Below are positions 43,499 through 52,942 of a stretch of 64,000 nt of DNA, piece after piece. Origin of the DNA: Gracilariopsis chorda (lineage: Eukaryota > Rhodophyta > Florideophyceae > Gracilariales > Gracilariaceae); NCBI GenBank assembly GCA_003194525.1, contig NBIV01000002.1:124001-188000 (forward strand), given 5' to 3'. Within the stretch, counting starts at the first letter, position 1. Each line of letters begins with the position of its first letter. The notes under the pieces are model-generated. The model saw only the letters and a list, made by a program, of their open reading frames with translations, searched no databases and was not told where the DNA came from. The position numbers and the translations under genes are program-made.

Positions 43499-46486
43499 GT
43501 GAAGACAAGCTCATTCGAGAGAAACCGACGCGAATTTCAAGGCGCATGTCTGGATTCTGGCGCACAACAAGCTGTAGTAGGAAAACAACAAGCCCAAGCG
43601 TACTGTAAACTTGTAGGCATTCCATTTAAGCTGAATCACTCCAACAAAGCTTTTAAATTTGGAGATGGCATATACTTCAGCGGCGGAACCATGCAAGTAC
43701 GCATTCCAATCCCTGGCAACACTTTTCTTCCACTTGAGATTGACGTCGTTGACGCCTCTGTACCTCTTCTTATTGGACTCGATATCCTGGACTTACACGC
43801 TCTTGTACCTGACAACTTGGAAAACATGTTACTCAACAAGAAGTTCAATTGGTCGATACCAATCACGCGGAAATTCGGTCATATGTACTTAGAATGGGAC
43901 TTCTCTGAGATTCTTTACACAAAAAGTGAACTCCGAAAAATGCATATGCACTTCTGCCATCCAAGCGCAAACAAGCTTTTCAACTTGATCTCCCGAGCAA
44001 AGCCAGAACATGCCACGGTTGAGACCAGGAAACTCATTGAGCATATCTCAAAATCATGTGCCACGTGCCAACGTTTTACACCCCGGCCACAGTCCTTCCA
44101 AGTATCCATGCCAGGCAAAATAATATTCAACAGTGAAATTGCTTTGGATCTTATGTTCTTGGACAAAATGCCAGTTCTACACGTTGTCGACACACAAACG
44201 CACTTCAGCTCTGCAGTTTTCCTCAAGAGTCAGACCACTGAAGCAATCTGGTACGCATTTCTCGGTTGTTGGGCCACATTATACACCGGCTATCCAGACA
44301 AGATGAGACTGGATAAAGCCAGACAATTCACATCCGCTCGATGGAAAGAACTGACAAGCATGGCTGGAATCACCTTACAGTTCTCAGGCGTTGAAATTCA
44401 TAATTCCCTTGGAACCGGTGAACGGTACCATGGACCCTTACGTCGTATCTACCAAAAGATTCGATATAGCGAGCCCGATGTCCCCATCGCCTTAGCCCTT
44501 CGACTTGCTGTCAAGGCTATGAACGATACAATGAATCCCGAAGGACTTGTACCTTCACTACTCGTATTTGGAGTTCTTCCTCGCTTTCCACCGTTTAGCA
44601 CAAAACTTCCAAATCATGAGGAGCGAATGAGAGCTCTTCAAATCGCGCGCACTGAGATGGAAACCATCACTTCGGAACTTCGTTTGCGCCGTGCAATCGT
44701 CGCTCGCATTCCATCTGCCACATCAACAAGCTTGAAAGTTGGACAAGAAGTTCTAGTTTATCGAGAAGATTTGAAGCCAATAAAATGGACTGGACCCTAT
44801 AAAATTGTAAGAATTGATAACAAACAAGTCTTTATCAATCGCAATGGGGAAACAGTCCAACATTCTATTGCGCAGGTCAAACCTTTTCGTCGTGACGAAC
44901 TAATGGACAACCTTCATACTTGTCTCGAACCAATACTTCCTGTTGATTTTGAACTTTATGATGTTCAAATCACTGAAGTGTTAGGTCCTTCCGATCACCG
45001 TTGGAACCTACCAGCATTCAGTGAAGCTAAACGAAAAGAGCTGGCAGGATTAATATCGCGCGGAACGTGGAAAGTCATTAGACAAGACGAAGTGTCAGAA
45101 GACGCCAATATCCTCACTGGCCGCTTTGTGCTCCCCATCAAAAATCCTGGGACTGATGAAGAGATATTTAAAGCCAGATTTGTCGCCCAAGGGCACAAAG
45201 ATCCAGAAAAAGCTTTTCTAGTGCACAATTCGCCTAATCTAAGACAGTATTCAACCCGAATTCTCGTTACCGTCGCCGCTATTCTTGGATAGAGAGTATG
45301 GAACACAGATGTTCGTCAAGCATACTTGCAATCCGCACAGAAGCTCATGCGTAAAATATACCTGAAGCCTCCAAAAGAACTGGAACTTCCAGCACACATG
45401 TTTTTGGAACTTCTCCGCTCTCTTTATGGACTCTCAGACTCTGGAGACTATTGGTACAGAACAATAACAACTCATCTGAAAGAAGACCTAGGAATGACCC
45501 CGACGAAAGGAGATCTGTCACTGTTTATGAAACACGAACAGGCAAAGCTCATTGACTTAACCGGTGTTTACGTAGATGACCTCCTTCAATGCGGAACCGA
45601 CCAATTCCTGCAACAGGCAAAGCTCACCGTTCAGAAGTTTGAACCAAAGGACTTAGAAATGGATTCCGCTTTATTCGCAGGCGTAAGAGTACGCAAAACC
45701 CATAACGGATTTTCACTAAGTCAGGAACATTATGCAAAACGATTGCGAATTCTTCCAAAAGATTGCACCTTCTCTGATTTCCGTTCATTGAGACATAAAC
45801 TTGCTTGTTTGACCCACACGCGACCAGATATTTGCTGTGCTGTTAACATGGCTGCCCAAGTTACGGAACAATCTTTCTCAAGCGAAGACGTGAAGAACAT
45901 CAACAAAGTCGTAAAACATATTCAGCAAAGTCAAAATGTAAATCTGAAATATGTGAAACTTGATATCAATTCACTCCGCCTCAAGGTATATTCCGATTCA
46001 TCATTTGCCAACAATGCAGACAATTCATCCCAGATTGGATTCATTATTCTTCTCGTGGACAAGTTCGATAACTGCAATATTCTTCATTTCTCAAGTCACA
46101 AAAGCCGGCGCGTTACCAGATCCGTTTTAGGAGGAGAGCTATACGCATTTGCAGATGCATTCGATATAGCTTACCTTATCAAACATGACTTAGAGTCAAT
46201 AATTGGGAAGAAAATTCCAATCACAATGCTTACTGACTCAAAAAGTTTATTCGACGTAATAACAAAAAGCTCATCGACATCTGAAAAGCGACTAATGATC
46301 GACATTTCTGCAGTTCGTGAAGCCTACTCGAACCACGAAATTTCCGATGTTGGATATATCACCTCCGCCAACAACCCCGCCGATTGTTTTACCAAAGTTA
46401 AGAACTGTGATGCTATGAACCAAATTTTAAGTACTTCCACATGCGTTTTAGATATTAATCAACTAGTTATACGTGATTTTATGTGA
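43499..46486 (+). pseudogene. Copia-4 pol (protease, integrase, RT, RNase H)
   Basis: The Copia order of domains is clear. Protease: Leu-Asp-Ser-Gly-Ala near 43,550. Integrase zinc-binding region: His...His, Cys-Ala-Thr-Cys near 43,940-44,070. Integrase core: Ala-Leu-Asp-Leu near 44,145, Arg-Leu-Asp-Lys-Ala-Arg-Gln-Phe near 44,310 and Gly-Thr-Gly-Glu-Arg-Tyr near 44,415. Reverse transcriptase runs from about 45,050 with Tyr-Val-Asp-Asp-Leu-Leu near 45,570. RNase H has Tyr-Ser-Asp-Ser-Ser near 45,990 and Leu-Thr-Asp-Ser-Lys-Ser-Leu near 46,230. It is nearly whole with about one break; it ends just before the 3' purine tract. Confidence 0.9.
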
Positions 46487-46500
46487 CAATTGTAAGCCAT

Positions 46501-46517
46501 ACGAAAAGAGAAGGGAA
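46501..46517 (+). promoter_or_regulatory. Polypurine tract of Copia-4
   Basis: The purine run GAAAAGAGAAGGGAA lies directly before the 3' LTR. This is the expected primer for plus-strand DNA synthesis. Copia-2 has the matching AGAAAGAGAAGGAAA. Confidence 0.8.
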
Positions 46518-46891
46518 TGTGAGGATAAACCTTCGCTCACCGTCCTTGTCAGACGGTGAGGAAGAAGGAGATGGAGTGGACCATCTCACCATCCTTGGGG
46601 ATGGTGAGAAAGCGTCCTGCCTTCTCACCATCCCCGAGGATGGTGTGATGTCTGCTTACAATGCCGCATTCATGCGAGCATGTTAGGACTCTAACTACCG
46701 AGAAAGACGACTAGCGTCTTTCTCTCTGAGTATAAAAGGAGGGAACAGAGCTCGGCCTTTGCCTCTCGTCTGTTCCCCAACCCATTTTTATCATCAACTC
46801 TACCTCTTTAAGCAAAGGAATCATCCTTTTTGGGCCGCTCCTAGCTACCACTACAGGCCGCCCCTTTTTTTAAACGTATTATTTAACGACA
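46518..46891 (+). repeat. Copia-4 3' LTR
   Basis: A 374-bp copy of the 5' LTR, from TGTGAGGATAAACC to TTTAACGACA, is followed by the duplication TCTTG. It keeps all three hairpins and the TATA box. Confidence 0.95.
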
Positions 46892-46896
46892 TCTTG

Positions 46897-48738
46897 TTTG
46901 CTGTTAATGCCAGTTTGTGTGGGTGAGCATGGTTGAGGCATACATACCAATTGTTTGCGGCGAAATTAATGTTGGATTGTTTTTACTGCAGGTAATGGCT
47001 GGATAGTTTGCGGAATGGGGTGACGGTGGGGTTGTTGGTTTTCGTGCACGTCAGTGGAGGTGGGTATGTTGTGTGCTTGGTTTTCGTGGATCTGTGTATT
47101 ATTGCTTTCGTTGTGGCCTGTGATGTGGTTTTGTTGTGGAGGGGTGGGAATCTTCTTTTATGTATTGGAAGTGTTCGTCGTGTTTGTGCACTGGGACAGG
47201 GTGTGGGAGTTGTACGCATGCTATAGTGATGGGTGTGGCTGGGCACTGTACCGATACATGCCGGTGGGTTTGCAAAGGTCTATGTGACGTAACAATTCTG
47301 AGCGGTGAAGGCCACTGTCCAAATCTTTTTGTTAAGTCCTTGAAAAACAGGAGATTATGTCGCAGTGACTAGTTTGCCATTGCGTGTGTGATAATGGTCT
47401 TATTTAGGTTGGTTCGGAGTTGTAGGTTTCCACTGTGTGTGCACGGAGTCTGGTGTTTGAGTGGTCGATTGTGCTATAATGCGAGGTTGCAGGGGTTGCA
47501 TGTGGGGGTAGCGTTTTGTGATGTTTGTGTGGTGCGCCTCACTATCTAGTACGAATGTACCTGTTTAAACTGTGTCTTCCTTTAACATGGCATCGACTGA
47601 GGGCTCGCAATACGGGAGTGAAAGGGTCAGGGTGGAGTATAGTTATGGTACCGAAAGGAGTGCGTATTGGAAGGAGTTAGGGAGGTGTGCTGGTCCAGTG
47701 TATGTGTATTTGGATTGCGGTTAGTTGTTGCGGAGCTTTGGGTGGTTTAGGTCCCTGCATGGTGCGTCAGTGTGATTGCATTGGACTAATGGAGAGCGGT
47801 GATGGGAGCATAATTGCTATTGTGGGATTAGGCGGTAGGGATGTGGTGGTCTTCTGTATGGGAGGCGAGAAGGGAGGCCTGTTCGTTGTGGTCCGTAGTC
47901 CCCAGTGAAGCGCGGTGTGCTTGAGATTGAAGATGAAGCAGTTCGTGGTGGTTCGTAAAGGTTGAAAAGGACTGGACTACTGGAGGGAAATGGCGGATCG
48001 TGTCTGGGTGTTACAAAAAATATGGCACAGTATTGCAGTCAGTGTGGCATGTTCTTTGAGGCCTTTCATGGTAGAATCCGATCGTTCTGTTTTCGTTCGC
48101 GATGTTGTAGTATCGAACTGCCATTACCCGTTGGCTTACCGTCATATGGTATCTGAGGTAGGGGTCTATGTTGGACGGATTTAGAAGCATGATGTTTATG
48201 GCTTCTGTTCTGAGACCTTTATAGTCCTTTTCGATGTATTGTATAATGAAATAGATGATCTTCTAAATGAAATCATATACAGTAGTTTGTACTTCTGAGA
48301 CTAATAGAAAACCTACAATATCGATAGATATACTACTTTGACGAGCTGAAATAGTCCGTTTAAGCATGTTTAGAAGGTGTAAAGTGCGTTTTTGTCTATG
48401 GATGGAGTTCGATTACAGTTAAGATGGGGCAAAGCTTTGATGGTAGCTTCATTTGTTTTAAGAGGAAGGTATCAAATGGCATAATTGCCGGATTCAAGTT
48501 CTAGGATACGTGAAATCTTTTCTGAGTCTATAGCGTGTGCAACTGCATGGGTAGTGTGCTGTGTCACAAAGTTAGTGAGTGTCGTTGAAGGTCAGAATAG
48601 AATTGGTATAGATATTGTGTATGGAAAGGACTTGACGTAGTTTGAGCCCTAGGCGTTGGGCGAGTCTTTGATTGTTGATAGCAGTTGTGGGGTGAAGATT
48701 GAGGTGGGTTAGATTAGCGTCAGGCTCCTAACCGGTGA
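46897..48738 (-). pseudogene. Copia-3 gag-side remnant
   Basis: This is the part of Copia-3 right of the nested element, where the N-terminal half of its coding region should lie. The minus strand shows short Thr/Pro/His-rich open pieces (for example 46,983-47,246), none with a clear zinc knuckle or protease motif. The plus-strand open pieces are GT-rich shadows. Assignment is by position between the Copia-3 integrase side and the right terminal repeat. Confidence 0.4.
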
Positions 48739-48812
48739 GAGCACTGACCCCCTTTCTTTACGTGCCTGTCGTCGTCGTCTAGCATAAGTACTGTTTTTCT
48801 ACTGCAATGGAT
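48739..48812 (-). repeat. Copia-3 terminal direct repeat, right copy
   Basis: This is the partner of 37,520-37,593. Read on the minus strand it would lie at the 5' end of Copia-3, with the internal region beginning just beyond it towards lower coordinates. Confidence 0.6.
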
Positions 48813-49211
48813 AAAGGCAGATGTAATTTATATCCGTTCTAGAGAGCAGCCAAGGTCAATGTAATTGTATGTCGTTATCCTTTACCTTACCGTGATAGTA
48901 TGCTCTACAGCGCACTATCTGCGACTTCCCTAGTTCATCCGAATTAGGGCTGTGAATTTGGGACGTATTCCCTTTTTGGCTTGATAGCAAGGGGCAGAGC
49001 CCTGGACGCAAATCCCGCGATCAAGGCAGGAAAGAGACCGGACTGCATAAGTTATGCACTTCTCTCGCCCGTCTCCGCTCTCATGACACTCTGCGCCTCC
49101 ACCATCCCGCGCACCGTTCTTGAACTTCCCACAGCGCGACCGCCGTTTCCACCTTCCTCTGCTTCTCTTGCTTCTTCACCCCTTGAGCCGCCAAAGATTC
49201 GTGGAACCGCA

Positions 49212-49631
49212 ATGGAGAACACCCATCCTCTCGACCCCTTGGATTTAGTCCGCGAGACGCTCTACACCTACGTCCTACGCTCGTACGACAAAATATCCGA
49301 CCAACGTGTGTACTCACCGTACCACCATTTTGGTGGCTTCCTCTGGCGTATGCTGATCTTTCCGAAAGGCATTCTGTCCAGTGGCTACGATCTATCTGCC
49401 TACCTCGAGTGTTGTGGTCCTGCATATCACCCCACCGTTTCACCAGAACCTAACCTCCCACCTTTACCGCCAGAAGACTGGATATGTCCAGCACGCTTCA
49501 GTATCATTCTGCACCACCCGAACAGTCCGCATGCGCAAGCGGTTCTCCTCACCTACCCAAAATCAACAACAACACAGCAACCACAATATCAAAATGTCAA
49601 AATGAAGAAGAGATATCCTTTATTTGTCTAG
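49212..49631 (+). CDS. MATH (TRAF-like) domain protein, short
   Basis: The frame is open from 48,981, but the ATG at 49,212 (Met-Glu-Asn-Thr-His-Pro-Leu) is the more likely start, giving 139 codons. The product carries one MATH domain: Tyr-Ser-Pro-Tyr-His-His-Phe-Gly-Gly-Phe-Leu-Trp-Arg-Met-Leu-Ile-Phe-Pro-Lys-Gly is the hallmark strand pair. Next is Leu-Ser-Ala-Tyr-Leu-Glu-Cys, then Trp-Ile-Cys-Pro-Ala-Arg-Phe-Ser-Ile-Ile-Leu. The closest familiar relatives are the N-terminal MATH domains of USP7-type ubiquitin hydrolases. The domain seems to lack its last strands and no catalytic domain follows. It may therefore be a fragment or first exon of a larger gene, or a small MATH-only protein. Its TAG (49,629-49,631) lies 22 bp before the Gypsy-4 insertion. 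Confidence 0.65.
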   Translation: MENTHPLDPLDLVRETLYTYVLRSYDKISDQRVYSPYHHFGGFLWRMLIFPKGILSSGYDLSAYLECCGPAYHPTVSPEPNLPPLPPEDWICPARFSIILHHPNSPHAQAVLLTYPKSTTTQQPQYQNVKMKKRYPLFV

Positions 49632-49652
49632 ACGGATTTCAAACATAGTGAG

Positions 49653-50540
49653 TGTAGTGCACGCCCTTCTCAAGGGGGGGATTCCAGGCACTGGTTCATA
49701 ATTTCCGATACATCGGGGATGGCACTTACTACACTGTTATGAACAGGAGCAATGCGGCGACAGTGGGCATACACGTGGTGCACGGCATAGCCGGAATGCG
49801 CCGTGGCAACGGCTCGCTCACGTGTCACACGGGTGGTGGTACTGTAGTGGATACATGGTTAGAAATATTCTATTTATTTATTTATTTATTTAGTTATTAC
49901 ACTGGGTAGTCTACTGTACTTAGTGTAGCGGCAACCGCCGCTGCACCTCAGTAAACTTCCCCAACAAGGGTGTTCCTGCTTAGAATCTTCCCGAAGAAGG
50001 GTGTCTAACCAAGGACTTGGCTCTGAACATTCACGCCTTCGGCGGTACTCGACTCCACCACGGAGAGGTATCCCGTTGCATACGGTTTGTTCAACCCCCT
50101 TGCTCGCTTAACAGAACCCATTTCTGGGATACCAGTCTACTCACAGTTGTGGCTTCGCCGTGTATACGGTTTCATCCGGCCCTGCCGATATCCATCGAGT
50201 CCCTCTTGTGACTCGCCCCCTTTTCCCTCACTTCCCTATTCCTTTTCCTTTTCCTTTCCCCCTTTTTGGGTAGCCCCCGCTATCCGCGGCTCACACCGAC
50301 TCATTGTCGTGTGCGCCACCGTTTGGACTCGTGCCTCCTACTTGGAGCAATACACCGTGTGGACGGAGCTTCTCTGGTTTGCCAGCTACCCCTTCCTACG
50401 CAAGTCGTGAAGGCTGACCTCGGCTTACAACCGACCTAGTCGTGTCATCCCTGGAAGGGCTCTGCTACTGCGTTCACCTCGTGAGAGGAAGATCCCGAAC
50501 GTCTTCGTGGTGTTCTCCCGTCGCCGGGCATTGCACCACA
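49653..50540 (+). repeat. Gypsy-4 5' LTR
   Basis: It begins TGTAGTGCACGCCC and ends GGGCATTGCACCACA. Inside are a TATTTATTTATTTATTTAG tract near 49,872, a stem-loop GCGGCAACCGCCGC near 49,927 and a long pyrimidine tract near 50,215-50,265. Open frames inside it occur identically in both LTRs and are not genes. Confidence 0.95.
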
Positions 50541-50543
50541 AAG

Positions 50544-50561
50544 TGGTCTCCCGACCTAGAC
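50544..50561 (+). promoter_or_regulatory. Primer-binding site of Gypsy-4
   Basis: TGGTCTCCCGACCTAGAC starts 3 bp after the 5' LTR. Read as a tRNA 3' end it gives CCA, a discriminator A, a 7-base acceptor strand and a T-stem whose first base is the invariant C61. This is consistent with a real tRNA primer. The tRNA species cannot be named from this window. Confidence 0.6.
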
Positions 50562-50643
50562 GTTTTAACCACTATCGTGTGTTGTTTCCTCTTTCGAGGC
50601 CTTTATCCGGAAGTTTCGGTTCTTTCCGTCTGGACGGGTCATT

Positions 50644-52794
50644 ATGTCAAGGAAGCCCTCTGATGCCGAACCTGTAGTCACTCGCAGTCGCTCCCGCGAC
50701 AGCGCTGCTCCCGGTGACCGGGTTGCTTCGAGAATCCCAATTCGGGCTGGCTCTACTCCTGCAACCAAGGCCCCACCTCGTCCTCCGAGTCGTCAACCGG
50801 AAGACCGGAATATTCCGCCAACCCTGTTGGACAACCGGTCTCTAGGTGCTGGATCGTCTACGGCTGTTCCCGCTGTAGCGGTTCAATCCCCGACACCCGG
50901 GCAGGCTGACAACTCCCAGGTATCCCACCTGGAAGAGCAGCTTCGCGCCTTGCGCGCTGCTCACGACACCCTTGTGGGACAATTTACCTCTCTCAGAGGC
51001 GTGGTTGAGGCTCATCCTGTGAAGGATATAGCCGAGGACCTCCGCATTCTCCGGTTAGACGCCAACAAATTGTTGGAGTGCTTTGGTAGCCCTGCAGCCT
51101 TCGTGGAAGGAGTTGAAGACCGATTCAATCGGGTACGGAACCGTCTGGAGACGTTGGAGCGAACAATTCACGTGGTACAGCCCCGTCCGGCGGAGCCGGT
51201 CATTGCTTCTCAGCGCAATGAGCGCAAGGGAGATCGAAAGCGCCGCAAAAAGCGGAAGTCGAAACCGAAGTATGGAACTGATTCGGACACGTCGACATCT
51301 TCGGATTCTACACCGAGCCACTCGGATCCCTCCGATTCCTCGGATTCTGAACCTGAAGGTGATCGCCGAGGGCGTTCTTCCCGCTCCAAGCGGTCTGATA
51401 CCTCCGCTGGTGGGATTCGCTCCCGTTCGAAGGGTAGAAGACATTCCGGTTTCAAGGAGTTGAAGCCAACCAACAACCTGTACCGGAAGCTTCTATCGTA
51501 CCGATACTATCGGCTGGAAGACTCCTCACTGGAGCGTACCCCCCGTGGAACGGGTAGAGTGAAAGACTGTATCAAACGGATGCAACTTTCACTCCGCAAC
51601 CAGTACTTTACTGGAGAAGACTCCATTTTGGTTCTGGATTTCCTCGCACGCTATGTGGCGGAAACCGATATTCTCGGAATGAACGAAGTCCAGGCCTACA
51701 TTGCGCTGCCGTATTTCTTACGGGGAATCGCCGAGGACCAGTACAAATCTGTGCGAGGGTCCTCGCGAGCCTCCGAAGGAGGAGTCACCTGCTGGCCTGA
51801 AGCAGTTCAATATTTGTTGCGCTCATACGCCACAAATACCGCCATTCAGTCGGCAATCCTCGCATTGCGAGATACTCGTCCACGCTCAGGTGAGCTCGAA
51901 ACCGAATACTTGGTACGCCTGAATAAGGCTTGCCACCGTTGTGGTAATATCTACCCCGCTGGGGAGCGTTGCACGATGTTCATCGATGGACTTGATCCGG
52001 CTATAAAGAGCCTCGTCGCCCGTCACCCGGAGGAGAAACGGAAGCTCACCTATCTCGAGCTCGTACAGTTTGCTCGAGCTGAGGGTGATGCACTCAGTGC
52101 CCGTGCTCCTGCTGCCAGGTCTAAAGCCGCGAAAGCGTTGATGTTGGAGAATAACTCCCCTTCTCTCTCGCTTATAGCAGACGACGCCCCTAAACAGGGA
52201 TACGATAACGTTCAGGTTATGCAATCCGGCGGTCTGTCGGTTCCGACCACGGAATTGCCGTCGACGACGGGGCCCACCCGTGAAACGTCTCAGGGTGACA
52301 CGGTTTTATACGTAGGTAACAACCGCATGCAGGCACCTCGAGTTCCGTTTGCAAACGGCTTCACCCGTAATCAACGGCCTGGTTGGATTGACAACCGCAA
52401 TGCGGGAAGGTTTGCTGGTACTCGGAATGCAGAGCTGCGAAGCGGAGCAGTGCCCGTCATTTGCCATTTGTGCTATACGCACGGGCACACCTCACCAAAG
52501 TGCCTCCTCTCATTGAGGGAGATGGCAAAATTAGTCTCCAACTACGAGGCGCTCACTCCATTGGAGAAGAATTCCGTCCCGATGACGTCGTATCTCCGTG
52601 CGAAGACGGATTTTCCGAATGCTTTGGCTCAAAAACCACTTGCGCGGACTGTTCCGGCTTATCGGGGTAACTCTCGATCACTCGGCGATGCGGCCAACAC
52701 CGTGAGAACGGAAGCTCCCGTTCAACGGGCGTCAGCTCTCGTTGTCGAGGAACCGGGGCAGCACCCCGTATCTACCCCTTCACAGGGAAACTAA
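50644..52794 (+). CDS. Gypsy-4 gag
   Basis: An open frame of 716 codons starts Met-Ser-Arg-Lys-Pro-Ser-Asp-Ala. A basic Ser/Pro-rich head is followed by a Leu-rich coiled coil (about residues 95-125). Then comes a strongly basic and acidic Ser-repeat region (about 190-270) with Lys-Arg-Arg-Lys-Lys-Arg-Lys-Ser. A capsid-like helical domain follows (about 275-490). A CCHC knuckle lies near residues 604-617 (Cys-His-Leu-Cys-Tyr-Thr-His-Gly-His-Thr-Ser-Pro-Lys-Cys). It would form the particle and package RNA. It is whole in this copy. Confidence 0.9.
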   Translation: MSRKPSDAEPVVTRSRSRDSAAPGDRVASRIPIRAGSTPATKAPPRPPSRQPEDRNIPPTLLDNRSLGAGSSTAVPAVAVQSPTPGQADNSQVSHLEEQLRALRAAHDTLVGQFTSLRGVVEAHPVKDIAEDLRILRLDANKLLECFGSPAAFVEGVEDRFNRVRNRLETLERTIHVVQPRPAEPVIASQRNERKGDRKRRKKRKSKPKYGTDSDTSTSSDSTPSHSDPSDSSDSEPEGDRRGRSSRSKRSDTSAGGIRSRSKGRRHSGFKELKPTNNLYRKLLSYRYYRLEDSSLERTPRGTGRVKDCIKRMQLSLRNQYFTGEDSILVLDFLARYVAETDILGMNEVQAYIALPYFLRGIAEDQYKSVRGSSRASEGGVTCWPEAVQYLLRSYATNTAIQSAILALRDTRPRSGELETEYLVRLNKACHRCGNIYPAGERCTMFIDGLDPAIKSLVARHPEEKRKLTYLELVQFARAEGDALSARAPAARSKAAKALMLENNSPSLSLIADDAPKQGYDNVQVMQSGGLSVPTTELPSTTGPTRETSQGDTVLYVGNNRMQAPRVPFANGFTRNQRPGWIDNRNAGRFAGTRNAELRSGAVPVICHLCYTHGHTSPKCLLSLREMAKLVSNYEALTPLEKNSVPMTSYLRAKTDFPNALAQKPLARTVPAYRGNSRSLGDAANTVRTEAPVQRASALVVEEPGQHPVSTPSQGN

Positions 52795-52942
52795 TCGAGG
52801 GAGTCTCCCCTTTGGGAGAGGCGTCCTCAGAGTTGAGGTTGACGACGCCCGAGGCGCCGCCGCTTCGCTCCCCGGTGAAAATCCTGGTAAAGGAAGAAAC
52901 CGCTGACGCGGATTCGAAGCACCTTGGTGTTTTGCGTCGACC

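Larger units (their letters stand above)
40410..46891 (+). mobile_element. Copia-4, young Copia element with zinc-finger leader gene
   Basis: A 6,482-bp Copia element is flanked by the 5-bp duplication TCTTG (40,405-40,409 and 46,892-46,896). LTRs are 380 bp (40,410-40,789) and 374 bp (46,518-46,891). They differ by two substitutions and one 6-bp length difference, so insertion is recent. Order: LTR, candidate leader intron, zinc-finger gene, gag, pol (protease, integrase, reverse transcriptase, RNase H), purine tract, LTR. It looks nearly whole, with about one break in pol. It belongs to the same family as Copia-2 and is inserted in Copia-3. Confidence 0.95.
37520..48812 (-). mobile_element. 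Copia-3, broken Copia element hosting Copia-4
   Basis: This is a minus-strand Copia element of about 4.7 kb once the nested Copia-4 and its target duplication are set aside. RNase H lies at 37,739-38,176 (Phe-Ser-Asn-Ala-Asn-Trp-Ala, Lys-Gln-Lys-Ile-Met-Ala-Leu-Ser-Thr-Lys-Gly-Ala-Glu-Tyr). Reverse transcriptase is near 38,841-39,275 (His-Phe-Asp-Ile-Tyr-Ser-Ala-Tyr-Leu-His). Integrase lies about 39,586-40,400, and the gag side is right of Copia-4 at about 46,900-48,700. A 74-bp direct repeat at both ends is the likely LTR residue. It has many breaks and is old; Copia-4 landed in its integrase-gag side. Confidence 0.75.

Noticed and set aside
47008-47372. Plus-strand Val/Gly/Cys-rich frames right of Copia-4
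   Set aside because: They are GT-rich antisense of the decayed Copia-3 gag side; no domain is seen.
50017-50410. Short open frames within the Gypsy-4 LTR, repeated identically at 61,927-62,320
   Set aside because: They lie inside LTR sequence, are duplicated only because the LTRs are, and show no protein motif.
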